Below, piece after piece: positions 30,416-41,183 of a stretch of DNA of 64,000 bases. Numbering within the stretch: position 1 is the first letter of the stretch; each line of letters opens with the position of its first letter. Origin of the DNA: Aquidulcibacter sp. (GTDB lineage: Bacteria > Pseudomonadota > Alphaproteobacteria > Caulobacterales > Aquidulcibacteraceae). The position numbers and the translations under genes were made by a program. The DNA is taken from assembly GCF_020253525.1 (NCBI RefSeq), contig NZ_JADCBK010000027.1, positions 1 through 64,000 of the forward strand. The letters run 5' to 3'. The notes beneath the pieces were generated by a model. That model saw only the letters and a list, made by a program, of their open reading frames with translations. It had not been told where the DNA came from and made no database searches.

Positions 30416-31438
30416 ATGCGCGTGCTGGTCACAGGAGCCGCCGGCTTTATTGGGTTTCATACTGCCGTTGCCCTGTTGCGGCGTGGCGATGATGTCGTCG
30501 GCTTTGATGTGGTCAATGATTATTATGATCCTGCGCTTAAAGAAGCCCGCTTGGCGCTGTTAGAACAAGTGGCGGCCCAGGCAGCAGGTAGCTTCAGCTT
30601 CATCCGCGCAGACCTTGCCGATGCCGCAGCCGTTGACGCCTGTTTTGCAGACCATGCTTTTGACCGGGTCATCCATTTGGCTGCACAAGCTGGTGTGCGC
30701 TATTCGCTTGATAATCCGCGCGCCTATGTGGCTTCCAACATCGTCGGCTTTACCCACATCCTCGAGGCCTGCCGGGCCCACAAAATCGCACATTTGACCT
30801 ATGCCAGCACATCTAGTGTCTATGGTGGCAATACACATATGCCCTTTGTTGAGACCAATGGTGCCGACCATCCGCTACAATTTTATGCGGCAACCAAGCG
30901 CGCAAACGAGCTTATGGCCCATTCCTATAGCCACTTATTCGGATTGCCGACCACGGGTCTGCGCTTCTTTACCGTTTATGGCCCTTGGGGCCGGCCGGAT
31001 ATGTCGCCTTATCTATTCACCAAGGCGATTTTTGCCGGAGAACCTATTCAAGTCTTCAATTACGGCCATCACAGTCGCGACTTCACCTATGTGGACGATA
31101 TTGTTGAAGGCGTGGTCCGTACCAGCGATCTGATCGCCACACCCAACCCAAACTGGAACAGCGACGCCCCAGACCCATCGTCCTCGTCAGCCCCGTTTCG
31201 CATTTATAACATCGGGAATAATAATCCGGTTGTTTTGGCCGACTATATCGCCGCCATCGAACAGGCCGTGGGCAAGAAGGCCATCTTGCAAATGTTACCG
31301 CTGCAACCCGGCGATGTACCCGATACTTCCGCAGATGTTACTGCACTTGTTGCCGCAATCGGTTATAAGCCCTCCACACCCATCCAAGTCGGCGTGAAGG
31401 CCTTTGTGGATTGGTACCGAGACTATCACGGGCTTTAG
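30416..31438 (+). CDS. NAD-dependent epimerase (UDP-glucuronate 4-epimerase-like)
   Basis: [82 protein letters not shown]. Confidence 0.88.
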   Translation: MRVLVTGAAGFIGFHTAVALLRRGDDVVGFDVVNDYYDPALKEARLALLEQVAAQAAGSFSFIRADLADAAAVDACFADHAFDRVIHLAAQAGVRYSLDNPRAYVASNIVGFTHILEACRAHKIAHLTYASTSSVYGGNTHMPFVETNGADHPLQFYAATKRANELMAHSYSHLFGLPTTGLRFFTVYGPWGRPDMSPYLFTKAIFAGEPIQVFNYGHHSRDFTYVDDIVEGVVRTSDLIATPNPNWNSDAPDPSSSSAPFRIYNIGNNNPVVLADYIAAIEQAVGKKAILQMLPLQPGDVPDTSADVTALVAAIGYKPSTPIQVGVKAFVDWYRDYHGL

Positions 31439-31474
31439 GCCCAATCTTTTTCAGCATGAACCTATAGGCCGCAG

Positions 31475-32872
31475 ATGGACGCGCAATTTTCGACCTTGAC
31501 CCGCATTAAAGACTTCATCGGGCCGCAAGGCTGGACGGAAGATCCTGACCTGATCGCCCCTCATTTGATTGAATGGCGCGACCGCTGGAGTGGTTCTGCG
31601 CCGATCCTGCTAATGCCAGCCTCCACCGCAGAGGCGCAAATGATCTTAAGCCAATGCCATGAAACGGGGTTGGCAGTGACGACCCAAGGCGGCAATACGG
31701 GCCTGGTTGGTGCGCAAATTCCGCGCGGCGAAGTCCTGATTTCAACCAAGCGCCTGAATGCCATTCGTTCGATCGATCCGGTCGATGATGCTTTGGTCGC
31801 AGAGGCGGGCGTTATTTTGACGCAAGTTCAAGACGCCGCACGGCAAATCGGCAAACGCTTTCCCTTAAGTCTGGCGTCAGAAGGTTCTGCCACCATCGGC
31901 GGTCTGATCTCGACCAATGCGGGCGGGGTTCATGTGCGCCGCCACGGCATGATGCGCGCCCAAATCTTGGGGTTAGAGGCGGTGCTGCCCAATGGGTCGC
32001 TGTATGAAGGCCTATCGGCCCTGCGCAAAGACAATACGGGCTATGACCTCAAGCAATTGTTCATTGGGGCTGAGGGAACCTTGGGTCTTGTCACGGCTGC
32101 AACCCTGAAATTGGTTTCCCAACCGCGCTACACGACGGTCGCATTACTCGCTTTGGAAACGCCTGAGCAGGCGGTTGAATTGCTGCACCGGCTCGAGGCA
32201 GAAACCGCCGCTGTCGCAGCTTTTGAAGTGATGAATCACTTGGGCGTCTCGCTGGCGCTCAAAAACATTCCCAATGTGCGGGTGCCCTTTAGCGCACCTT
32301 CACCATGGCTGGCCTTGGTTGAGTTTGAAGGTCCCAGTGCGGACCTTGTTGAAAAAGTGGAAGAGGCTTTGACCTCCGCGCTGGAAGCGGGCCTCGCCTC
32401 GGATGTCGTCGTCGCGCAAAATGAGGCGCAATCAAAATCCTTCTGGTATTTGCGCGAAGAGATGAGCGCGTGTCAAAAGCCAGAAGGTGTGGCGGCCAAG
32501 CATGACGTTTCGGTTCCCGTCTCCAAGATTCCCGCTTTCTTGAGATTGGCCGACGCCGCCGCAGAAAAAGTGGCACCGGGCGCGCGCGTGGTCGCCTTTG
32601 GCCACTGTAGCGATGGCAATATCCATTATGATGTGATCCAACCCAGTTCGATGTCGGCAGAGGCCTATAAGGCGCTGGTGCCCCAAATGAATGAGGCGAT
32701 CCATGATGTTGCTATGTCCTTCAATGGCTCAATCTCGGCGGAACATGGCATTGGCATCAGCCGACGCGATGAATTTCTGCGGCGGGAGCCTGACGCCCAT
32801 CTGACCCTGATGCGCGCCATCAAACAAAGCTTTGATCCCAAAAACATCATGAACCCGCGCGTGCTGCTCTAG
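31475..32872 (+). CDS. FAD-binding oxidoreductase (D-2-hydroxyglutarate dehydrogenase/glycolate oxidase type)
   Basis: TTQGGNTGLVGAQIP, LASEGSATIGGLISTNAGGVHVRRHGMMR, SAEHGIGISRRDEFLR. Confidence 0.88.
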   Translation: MDAQFSTLTRIKDFIGPQGWTEDPDLIAPHLIEWRDRWSGSAPILLMPASTAEAQMILSQCHETGLAVTTQGGNTGLVGAQIPRGEVLISTKRLNAIRSIDPVDDALVAEAGVILTQVQDAARQIGKRFPLSLASEGSATIGGLISTNAGGVHVRRHGMMRAQILGLEAVLPNGSLYEGLSALRKDNTGYDLKQLFIGAEGTLGLVTAATLKLVSQPRYTTVALLALETPEQAVELLHRLEAETAAVAAFEVMNHLGVSLALKNIPNVRVPFSAPSPWLALVEFEGPSADLVEKVEEALTSALEAGLASDVVVAQNEAQSKSFWYLREEMSACQKPEGVAAKHDVSVPVSKIPAFLRLADAAAEKVAPGARVVAFGHCSDGNIHYDVIQPSSMSAEAYKALVPQMNEAIHDVAMSFNGSISAEHGIGISRRDEFLRREPDAHLTLMRAIKQSFDPKNIMNPRVLL

Positions 32873-32894
32873 TCTTGGCGGACTAAGCTGGGCG

Positions 32895-33662
32895 CTAAAG
32901 AAGGTGGCGCGCCATCCAATCGGCGAAACGCGCTTGCGCATCGGCGGTTTGCTCAGGATTGAAACGGAACGTGGGATTGACGGAGGTTTCTTCGTCAAAG
33001 GAATGGGTGGCACCGGGATAGATGAAAGTCTCAACTGTCGCGCCTGAGTGGCGGACTTTATCGGCAGCTTTGAGGGGCAGGTGCGTGCCAGACAGCGTGT
33101 CGTTTTCGCCCAGCATCAGATAGGCTGGAATAGGCTTTCGCCATCCCTTGCGCAGGGTTTGGGCACCGAGGCCGCACCAAGGATAGACGAGAAAAGCCGT
33201 TGAAAGCCCGGCAAGTGGATCGGCGGGGACGCCTTCTAAATCCGCAAATTCTGCCACTTCCGGGCCAAGGGCTAGTGCATCCATCACGGTCCAGCCGCCA
33301 TGGCTCCAACCCGCTGCGGCCAGACGTTCGGCTTGCACCCAGTCTTGCCCCCGCGCCCAGTGCATCAGCGCAATCAAATCGCCAGCCCGCTCCCGACCCC
33401 AAAGCCGCAGGCCCGTACACACCAAAATCCGCGCTTCGGTAAGGCTGATGTCGCGCGGACGGAAGGAATCCACCACGACGCTGGCGATCCCCTTTGCCGC
33501 TGCTGCCTTCGCATAGCCCGGTTGCGGGCCATCATTATCGCCGCATCCATGAAACAGAAAAGCTGTTGGGAATGGGCCTTTGCCCTCTGGTTTGAAAATC
33601 TGACAATGGACAAGCAGGCGCCCAGCACGGGCGTCTAATGTCTCGCGGGGGAATTTCTTCAT
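32895..33662 (-). CDS. Dienelactone hydrolase-family protein
   Basis: 255 aa; AAAGWSHGGWTVMDAL nucleophile elbow, GATHSFDEE. Confidence 0.82.
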   Translation of the reverse strand: MKKFPRETLDARAGRLLVHCQIFKPEGKGPFPTAFLFHGCGDNDGPQPGYAKAAAAKGIASVVVDSFRPRDISLTEARILVCTGLRLWGRERAGDLIALMHWARGQDWVQAERLAAAGWSHGGWTVMDALALGPEVAEFADLEGVPADPLAGLSTAFLVYPWCGLGAQTLRKGWRKPIPAYLMLGENDTLSGTHLPLKAADKVRHSGATVETFIYPGATHSFDEETSVNPTFRFNPEQTADAQARFADWMARHLL

Positions 33663-33676
33663 CCGCCCAAGTCCTT

Positions 33677-35263
33677 CTAGTGCCGGAAATGGCGCATGCC
33701 CGTAAACACCATGGTGATGCCCGCTTCATCGGCAGCAGCAATCACTTCATCATCGCGGATCGAGCCACCGGGCTGAATGACGGCCGTGGCACCTGCCTCC
33801 ACCGCTTGCAACAGACCGTCGGCGAAGGGGAAGAAGGCGTCAGAGGCACAGGCCGAGCCGATGGTGGCTGCTTGGCTCCATCCGGCCGTCTCCGCTGCTT
33901 CTACCGCACGAACCGCAGCAATACGGGCCGAATCGCGGCGGTTCATTTGGCCTGCGCCAATACCTGCGGTGACACCGTCCTTCGCATAGACAATCGCATT
34001 AGACTTCACATGCTTGGCGACCCGGAAGGCAAACAGCATGTCCGTCAATTCTTGCGGGGTCGGGGCCCGTTTGGTCACGACTTTTAAGTCTGGGGCCATA
34101 ATCCGTCCGGTATCGCGGTTTTGCACCAAGAAGCCGCCGGCCAAGGTGCGGAAGGTCAGGCCTGGCTGTGTGGGGTCTGGTAGGCCACCAGCCAATAAGA
34201 GGCGCAAATTCTTCTTCTTGGCAAAGATGGCTTGGGCATCTTCATCCGCATCAGGCGCAATCACCACTTCGGTAAAGATTTTGACGATCTCTTCAGCCGC
34301 AGCCCCATCCAATTTGCGGTTACATGCGACAATGCCACCAAAGGCCGAAACTGGGTCGCAAGCCAAGGCGCGCATATAGGCGTCGGTCAAAGAAGCGCCG
34401 ATCGCCACACCGCACGGATTGGCGTGCTTGATAATGGCAACAGCGGCTGCTTCACTCGCATCAAACTCCCCGACCAATTCATAAGCGGCATCGGTGTCGT
34501 TGAGATTATTGTAGGACAATTCCTTGCCCTGCAGCTGACGGGCGGTGGAGACACCGGGGCGCTTTTCAGTGGTGGCGTAAAAGGCTGCAACTTGGTGGGG
34601 ATTTTCGCCATAGCGCAGGCTTTGTACCTTGGGCCCGCCAAAAGCCCGCCAATCTGGGGAGGCTTCGCCCACTTGTTCCCCATACCAGCCTGAAATGGCA
34701 GCATCATAGGCCGCGGTACGGGCATAGGCCTTGGCGGCCAATTGCTTGCGGGTGAGTTCTTGTGTGCCGCCATGGGCCGACATATCGGCCAAGACCTTCT
34801 GCACATCACCAAGGTCGGTTGCCACCGCACACCAGTCGAAATTCTTTGCCCCGGCGCGGATCATAGCAGGCCCACCAATATCGATATTCTCAACGCATGT
34901 TTCAAAGTCTGCGCCAGAAGCTAGGGTCGCCTCAAAGGGGTATAGATTGACCCACAACAGATCGATGCCCTCAATGCCATGTTGGGTCATCGCCGCCTCA
35001 TGCTCGGCCACATGGCGCAGGGCGAGCAAGCCGCCATGCACGGCCGGGTGCAAGGTCTTGACCCGGCCATCCATCATTTCAGGAAAACCGGTCACATCGG
35101 CAACATCGATGACGGCCAAACCTGCCGCCGCCAAAGCTTTACTGGTGCCACCGGTTGAAACCAGAACGACCCCTTGGTCGGCCAATTGCTGTGCTGTCTC
35201 AATCAGCCCCGTTTTATCGGAAACCGAGATAAGGGCTCGGCGGACGGGACGGATCGTGGACAT
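33677..35263 (-). CDS. purH: Bifunctional AICAR formyltransferase/IMP cyclohydrolase
   Basis: 528 aa; [40 protein letters not shown]. Confidence 0.97.
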   Translation of the reverse strand: MSTIRPVRRALISVSDKTGLIETAQQLADQGVVLVSTGGTSKALAAAGLAVIDVADVTGFPEMMDGRVKTLHPAVHGGLLALRHVAEHEAAMTQHGIEGIDLLWVNLYPFEATLASGADFETCVENIDIGGPAMIRAGAKNFDWCAVATDLGDVQKVLADMSAHGGTQELTRKQLAAKAYARTAAYDAAISGWYGEQVGEASPDWRAFGGPKVQSLRYGENPHQVAAFYATTEKRPGVSTARQLQGKELSYNNLNDTDAAYELVGEFDASEAAAVAIIKHANPCGVAIGASLTDAYMRALACDPVSAFGGIVACNRKLDGAAAEEIVKIFTEVVIAPDADEDAQAIFAKKKNLRLLLAGGLPDPTQPGLTFRTLAGGFLVQNRDTGRIMAPDLKVVTKRAPTPQELTDMLFAFRVAKHVKSNAIVYAKDGVTAGIGAGQMNRRDSARIAAVRAVEAAETAGWSQAATIGSACASDAFFPFADGLLQAVEAGATAVIQPGGSIRDDEVIAAADEAGITMVFTGMRHFRH

Positions 35264-35346
35264 GGCAAAGGCTCCGGCGGAGGGTGATCACAAAAGGGGT
35301 GCGCCCGCTTATAGGCTGCGAATCGGCCCGTGGCGACAGGCTGGAC

Positions 35347-36096
35347 TCAGCCCTTGGCAAGGGTGGGTTTGGCTGTCTTTTTGACAGGCTTTTTTGTTGT
35401 AGGCTTGGCCTTCTTGGGCGCATCTGCGGGGTTTGGAGTCTTCGTCTTGAACTTGCAAATCTCAGCAATGCCACAGCGCCAGCAGGCAGGCTTGCGCGCG
35501 TCACAAACATAGCGACCATGGAGGATCAGCCAATGGTGCGCGCCCTTCTTATACGCATCAGGCGTCACACGTTCCAGCACCGCTTCGACTTGATCAGGGT
35601 TCTTCCCCGGGGCGAGACCCGTCCGGTTTGAGACGCGGAAAATATGGGTGTCCACCGCAATCGTCGGCTCGCCAAAGGCTTCGTTGAGAACGACATTAGC
35701 CGTTTTGCGGCCAACGCCGGGCAATTCGGTCAAGGCATCCCGGTTCCGGGGCACGTCGCCGCCATATTTTTCAATCAGCAACTCCGACAAGGCGATGACA
35801 TTCTTCGCTTTATTGCGCCACAGGCCAATGGTTTTGATATAATTGGCGACACCTTCTTCACCCAAGGCGACCATCTTCTCCGGCGTGTCGGCGACGGCAA
35901 ATAGCCGTTTGGTGGCTTTATTGACGCCGACATCGGTTGCCTGAGCAGACAGTGCGACGGCGACCACCAACGTATAGGGATTGGTATAGTCCAGCTCTGT
36001 CTTGGGATCAGGACGCTCTGCCGCCAATTGCGCATAGAGGGCGGCAATCTCGGCAGCTTTTAGTTTGGATTTTGCGACTTTTGCTTTTGTGGCCAT
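35347..36096 (-). CDS. nth: Endonuclease III
   Basis: DALTELPGVGRKTANVVLNEAFGEPTIAVDTHIFRVSNRTGLA; C-x6-C-x2-C-x5-C cluster CDARKPACWRCGIAEIC. Confidence 0.93.
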   Translation of the reverse strand: MATKAKVAKSKLKAAEIAALYAQLAAERPDPKTELDYTNPYTLVVAVALSAQATDVGVNKATKRLFAVADTPEKMVALGEEGVANYIKTIGLWRNKAKNVIALSELLIEKYGGDVPRNRDALTELPGVGRKTANVVLNEAFGEPTIAVDTHIFRVSNRTGLAPGKNPDQVEAVLERVTPDAYKKGAHHWLILHGRYVCDARKPACWRCGIAEICKFKTKTPNPADAPKKAKPTTKKPVKKTAKPTLAKG

Positions 36097-36204
36097 GGCC
36101 CCGGCATAGCTAATTGCGGCAAGCCCCGCTAGCCCCTCAAAAAAACTGTCGCCTTCTACATTCTGCAACTGTGCTTTCGCAGACTTTGCGCTAGCTTAGG
36201 GGGC

Positions 36205-36744
36205 ATGAGTACGTCGATCACCGCCCTTCCAAATGCCCCTGAATTTGATCAGCGCGACGCCATTTATATGGACGCGGTATTGCGCCCAAACCGTTCTCTA
36301 TCCCACCAAGGCTTCAAGATCGTTATGCTATCGCTTGCGGCCATGAGCTTCTTTGCCGGTTTGGCCTTTCTCTCGATTGGTGCGTGGCCGGTGATTGGGT
36401 TTTTCGGTTTGGATGTCATTTTGGTCTATCTGGCGTTTAAGGTGAATTTCAAAGCAGGCGCACGCGAATGCGAAACTGTGAAGGTGAGTGCGGCGCAAGT
36501 TGCGATCTCAAAGACGTGCCATCGCGGCAAAGTCGGATGGTGGCGCGTCAGCCCCAGCTTCGCCCGCGTGATTGTTGACGAGATCAATGAATATGAGACC
36601 CAAGTGACCTTATCTGCCGGAGGGGCCAGCTTGCCCTTAGCGACCTGTCTGTCGCCGCACGAGCGCGTGGCATTTGCCGCCGCCCTGAAAGCCGCGCTAG
36701 AACAAGCACGCGGCGAACGCTACCCAACAGAAGTGACTGTTTGA
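36205..36744 (+). CDS. DUF2244-family membrane protein
   Basis: 179 aa, two TM segments; [17 protein letters not shown]. Confidence 0.75.
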   Translation: MSTSITALPNAPEFDQRDAIYMDAVLRPNRSLSHQGFKIVMLSLAAMSFFAGLAFLSIGAWPVIGFFGLDVILVYLAFKVNFKAGARECETVKVSAAQVAISKTCHRGKVGWWRVSPSFARVIVDEINEYETQVTLSAGGASLPLATCLSPHERVAFAAALKAALEQARGERYPTEVTV

Positions 36745-36755
36745 AAGGTCTCAAA

Positions 36756-37226
36756 ATGGAATATCTGCACACCATGATCCGCGTCGGCAATCTGGACGCC
36801 GCCTTGGATTTCTTTTGTGGTGGTTTAGGGCTGGTAGAGCTTCGCCGGACTGAGAATGAGAAGGGCCGCTTCACCTTGGTGTTTTTAGCCGCCCCAGTGG
36901 ATGCCGAGCGCTTTAAGGCGCAAGGCGAAGCGCCACAAAGCGGCCTACCCGGTGGCCTGCCCATGGTAGAACTGACCTATAATTGGGACGAGCACGCCTA
37001 TGATGGCGGGCGTAATTTTGGTCATTTGGCGTATCGCGTCGATGACATCTATGCCTTGTGCGCGCACTTGGCCGCCCGTGGTGTCACCATCAACCGCCCA
37101 CCGCGCGACGGATATATGGCGTTCGTGCGGTCACCCGACGGGATTTCGGTTGAGCTTCTGCAGCGCGGTGCGGCTCTAGCCCCGCAAGAGCCTTGGGCAA
37201 GCGCGCCCAACATTGGGACGTGGTAA
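36756..37226 (+). CDS. gloA: VOC-family lactoylglutathione lyase
   Basis: [56 protein letters not shown]. Confidence 0.85.
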   Translation: MEYLHTMIRVGNLDAALDFFCGGLGLVELRRTENEKGRFTLVFLAAPVDAERFKAQGEAPQSGLPGGLPMVELTYNWDEHAYDGGRNFGHLAYRVDDIYALCAHLAARGVTINRPPRDGYMAFVRSPDGISVELLQRGAALAPQEPWASAPNIGTW

Positions 37227-37285
37227 TCTGGTTGAGCAGGCGTGCGCAACCAACAAGGATAAACAGATAGAGGGAGGCCGGCACG

Positions 37286-38239
37286 ATGCAAAAACGACTT
37301 TTAGCTTTGATTTGGGTAGCACTTGCTGGCTTTGCGACAGTCGGCTGTAGCCCAGATTTGCCACGCGCGGTTGCCGAAGCCCGCTACACATCCCCTGCAT
37401 CGCAATTCATCTCAATTAGCGATGGTGTCCGCCTGCATGTGCGTGATGAGGGCAAGCGCGATGCGCCCGTCTTGATTCTTGCCCATGGTTCCAATGCGTC
37501 TCTCCACACGTGGGAGCCTTGGGTGGCTGAGCTCAAAGATGATTGGCGGGTGATTAGTTTCGATTTTCCCGCCCATGGCCTAACCGGCCCCTCAAAGAGT
37601 GGCGTCTATTCAAGCACCGCCTATGTGCAAGTTGTGGATGACCTGGCCCGGCATTTCAAAGTGGATCGCTTTGTTTTGGGTGGCAATTCTATGGGTGGTG
37701 GCGTGGCATGGCGCTATGCGTTGGCCCATCCTGAGAAAGTCGCAGGCCTTATTTTGGTTGATGCGGCTGGCTATCCGCGCGAAACAGGCAAGCCACCTTT
37801 AGTATTCCGTCTGGCCCGCACGCCGGTGATTGGCGAGATTTTTTCGCGCGCAACCACCAAGGGCATGATTGAATCCAATCTGAAACAAGTCATTGTGGAT
37901 GATGCTTTGGTGACGCCAGAAATGGTCAAGCGGTACCATGATCTCTTGATGCGCGAAGGCAATCGGCAAGCCACTCTGGCTCGCATGCGGGCAGGCCCCG
38001 ACGACCCAAATGCGTATCAGAAAATCCCAACCATCACCGCACCAACACTCGTGATTTGGGGGGAAGCCGATCCTTGGATTCCGTTCGCCGACGCCAAGCG
38101 TTTTGCCCAAGAAATTAAGGGTGCAAAGCTTGTCTCTTACCCCAATATTGGTCATTTGCCGCAAGAAGAGGTCGCGCTTGCGACAGCGAAGGAAGTCGAT
38201 ACTTTCTTGCAACAAGTCTATCTTAAGCCTGCCCCCTAA
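37286..38239 (+). CDS. Alpha/beta hydrolase lipoprotein
   Basis: Lipobox-like region FATVGC; LILAHGSNASLHTWEPW, GGNSMGGGVAWRYAL, IGHLPQEE. Confidence 0.85.
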   Translation: MQKRLLALIWVALAGFATVGCSPDLPRAVAEARYTSPASQFISISDGVRLHVRDEGKRDAPVLILAHGSNASLHTWEPWVAELKDDWRVISFDFPAHGLTGPSKSGVYSSTAYVQVVDDLARHFKVDRFVLGGNSMGGGVAWRYALAHPEKVAGLILVDAAGYPRETGKPPLVFRLARTPVIGEIFSRATTKGMIESNLKQVIVDDALVTPEMVKRYHDLLMREGNRQATLARMRAGPDDPNAYQKIPTITAPTLVIWGEADPWIPFADAKRFAQEIKGAKLVSYPNIGHLPQEEVALATAKEVDTFLQQVYLKPAP

Positions 38240-38375
38240 TTTGGGTAGCTCTGATCGGGTGATGCAACGCGCTGTCACCAAGAGTGACAGTATTAGGGGT
38301 GGCGCCTCTGGCGGAAGCTTTCTATCAACACGGCACATGTACTAAGTCTCGCAAGACTTGAAAGGCGCTTTTTAA

Positions 38376-40199
38376 ATGTGCGGCATTATTGGAATCTTGG
38401 GCAAAGAGGCGGTGACTTCGCGTCTCATTGAATCGCTAAAGCGGCTGGAATATCGCGGTTATGATTCCGCGGGCATCGCTACCTTGGTAGATGGCAAGAT
38501 TGAGCGCCGTCGCGCGCAAGGCAAGATCAAGAATTTGGAAGACGTCTTGGTTGCCGCGCCTTTACCTGGCCTCATCGGCATTGGTCACACCCGCTGGGCA
38601 ACCCATGGTGCGCCGTCTGAGCGTAACGCCCACCCCCATGCAACCAACCGCGTCGCGGTGGTGCATAATGGCATTATCGAAAACTTCCGAACCCTGCGGG
38701 CAGAACTTGAAGCTGAAGGCCGCACGTTTGATTCTGAAACCGATACCGAAGTCATCACCCAATTGGTCTCGCGCGCCTTGGATCTGGGGGCCAGCCCAAA
38801 GGATGCCGTGATTGAGGCCTTAAAGCGGGTCCGCGGTGCTTTTGCGATTGCCTGCCTATTCACCGGTGAAGAGGATTTATTGGTTGGTGCGCGCCAAGGC
38901 AGCCCCTTGGTCGTGGGTGTTGGTGAGGGCGAGATGTATTTGGGCTCAGACGGTATTGCCGTCGCCCCCTTCACCAATCGCGTGATCTATCTGGAAGAGG
39001 GCGATCTGGTGGTACTAAGCCGGACCAGCCATGCGGTTTATGACGTGGCGCGCAATCCGGTTGAGCGTCCGATCAAGTCGGTCGCCGCCAGTGCGGCAGC
39101 GGTCGAAAAAGGCAATTATCGCCACTATATGCAAAAGGAAATCCACGAAGAGCCTGATGCTGCTGCTCGCACCATCGGCCATTATGTGGACCCGCTAGAA
39201 GAGCGCGTAACCCTGCCCGACTTTGGCGTTGATTTCGCCCAGATCGACCAATTATGGATCATTGGCTGTGGGACGGCCTATTTAGCTGGCCGCGTCGGGG
39301 AATATTGGTTTGAGCAAGTGGCTGGTCTTTCGTGCGAGACCGATATTGCCTCTGAATTCCGCTATCGCGAGCCTGTCGCGGCAGGCCGCGCGGCCGCTGT
39401 GTTCATTTCTCAATCTGGTGAAACTGCCGATACGCTTGAGGCCCTGCGCCTGTGCAAACGCAAGGGCTGGAAGACAATTGCTGTCGTCAATGTTCCGGAA
39501 AGCTCTATCGCGCGCGAGGCTGATGCAGTGCTACCAACCTTGGCAGGCCCTGAAATCGGCGTGGCATCCACCAAAGCCTTCGTCGCCCAATTGTCAGCGC
39601 TCGCGGCAATCTCGGTCGCTGCTGCCTTGGCACGCAAGACGATTGATCGCGATGAGGAACGCCGACTGGCGCATCTTTTGATGGAAACCCCGCGCTTGAT
39701 CCGCGAAGCCCTGAAGGTTGAGGCCACGATTGCAGCGGCGGCAGAAGAAGCCAGCCACGCCCGCTCCATCCTCTATATTGGCCGTGGCATGGCTTATCCG
39801 ATTGCTTTGGAAGCAGCGCTGAAGCTCAAGGAAATTAGCTATATCCATGCCGAAGGCTATGCCTCTGGTGAGTTGAAGCATGGGCCTATCGCCTTGATCG
39901 ATGAAGTCACGCCTGTATTTGCCATCGCTCCGCATGACCATTTGTTTGAGAAGACGATCTCCAACGTTCAGGAAATTGCCGCGCGCAAAGGCCGGGTGAC
40001 TTTGTTCTCAGACGCCTTGGGGATTGAGGAATCTGGTGATGTCGCGCGTCATACGATTGAAGCGCCAAAGGCCGATCCCTTTGTTGCCCCGATTGTCTAT
40101 TCACCCTTGATCCACTTATTGGCCTATCATGTGGCGGTGGCCAAAGGCACCGATGTGGACCAGCCGCGTAACCTTGCAAAATCGGTTACGGTCGAGTGA
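38376..40199 (+). CDS. glmS: Glutamine-fructose-6-phosphate aminotransferase (isomerizing)
   Basis: 607 aa; MCGIIGILGKEAVTSRLIESLKRLEYRGYDSAGI, SQSGETADTLEALR, C-terminal DVDQPRNLAKSVTVE. Confidence 0.97.
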   Translation: MCGIIGILGKEAVTSRLIESLKRLEYRGYDSAGIATLVDGKIERRRAQGKIKNLEDVLVAAPLPGLIGIGHTRWATHGAPSERNAHPHATNRVAVVHNGIIENFRTLRAELEAEGRTFDSETDTEVITQLVSRALDLGASPKDAVIEALKRVRGAFAIACLFTGEEDLLVGARQGSPLVVGVGEGEMYLGSDGIAVAPFTNRVIYLEEGDLVVLSRTSHAVYDVARNPVERPIKSVAASAAAVEKGNYRHYMQKEIHEEPDAAARTIGHYVDPLEERVTLPDFGVDFAQIDQLWIIGCGTAYLAGRVGEYWFEQVAGLSCETDIASEFRYREPVAAGRAAAVFISQSGETADTLEALRLCKRKGWKTIAVVNVPESSIAREADAVLPTLAGPEIGVASTKAFVAQLSALAAISVAAALARKTIDRDEERRLAHLLMETPRLIREALKVEATIAAAAEEASHARSILYIGRGMAYPIALEAALKLKEISYIHAEGYASGELKHGPIALIDEVTPVFAIAPHDHLFEKTISNVQEIAARKGRVTLFSDALGIEESGDVARHTIEAPKADPFVAPIVYSPLIHLLAYHVAVAKGTDVDQPRNLAKSVTVE

Positions 40200-41181
40200 T
40201 CTGACGCAACACAATCGCGCGCTTCAACAGGCTTAAGGGCGACCAAGCAAATTGGCGGATAAGACCCGATAAGCTGACCGTGCGTTTGGCTTGTATAGCG
40301 CCTCGGGCTTGCCACGCTTGGCCCCAGCCCTTCAGACCATCGCCAAGCCCGCGACCATAGGCAGGGCCTGCCCCGCGCCAAGCGGTATGGGCCCAGAGCA
40401 GAAGCGTCGCTGCAAGATGCGGCGGCAGCAACAGCCAGAATAGCGCGCCTGGCATATTTCGGATGAAGGTCCAAAGCCGGTTGCGCGTGCCGTGATAGAC
40501 CGCAAAATCCGATAGTCGCCCGCTGGAGGCCGAGCCCATATGCCGGACTTGTGCGTCGGCGAGTTGTACGACTTCCCCGCCTGCCAAGCGATGGCGAAAT
40601 CCAAGGTCGACATCTTCGCAATAGCAGAAATAGCTCTCTTCATAGCCGCCCAAGAGGGCAAACACATCTGCCCGCCACATAGAAGCAGCGGCACAGGGGC
40701 TGAAAGCCTGCCCGTCTGCCAGATCACTGGGCCAGGGCTTGCGATAGCCGCCCCGAAAGGGAATGCCAAAGGCATGATAAACATCGCCGGCACCATCGAG
40801 CTGGCTCGGGTCCTCGTCCAAAATTTGGGTAGAGCCAAAGGCCGTCACGTCTGGATAGCGTTTGGTTGCCGCCATCAGCGCTTCCAGCCAATCGGGTTCT
40901 GGGAATGCATCTGGATTGAGGCAGATGATCCACTGTCCTTTGGCAAGCTTTGACGCTTGATTATTTGCCGCGGCAAAGCCGGTGTTGATGGGATTGGCGA
41001 CAAAGTGCGTTGCCCGCGCTTGGGTTGCCGCGTCCGGCTCTGATCCCTCGGGCGAGGCATTATCGATCAGGATTGTCTCAAAATCGCGAAAGGTTTGTGC
41101 ATCGAGACAGTCAAACAGGCGCGGTAAATGAGCCCGGCTCTTATAGGCAACAATCAGGATCGAGACACTTGGCCCGGTCAA
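40186..41181 (-). CDS. GT2 family glycosyltransferase
   Basis: VSILIVAYKSRAHLPRLFDCLDAQTFRDFETILIDNAS; CYCEDVDLGFRHRLAG. Confidence 0.87.
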   Translation of the reverse strand: MTGPSVSILIVAYKSRAHLPRLFDCLDAQTFRDFETILIDNASPEGSEPDAATQARATHFVANPINTGFAAANNQASKLAKGQWIICLNPDAFPEPDWLEALMAATKRYPDVTAFGSTQILDEDPSQLDGAGDVYHAFGIPFRGGYRKPWPSDLADGQAFSPCAAASMWRADVFALLGGYEESYFCYCEDVDLGFRHRLAGGEVVQLADAQVRHMGSASSGRLSDFAVYHGTRNRLWTFIRNMPGALFWLLLPPHLAATLLLWAHTAWRGAGPAYGRGLGDGLKGWGQAWQARGAIQAKRTVSLSGLIRQFAWSPLSLLKRAIVLRQITRP

Positions 41182-41183
41182 GT

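Noticed and set aside
38272-38290. CTGTCAC-CAAGA-GTGACAG hairpin upstream of glmS as a terminator or riboswitch
   Set aside because: Only a 7-bp stem with no T-run and no glmS ribozyme-like sequence; could be a weak operator but unsupported.
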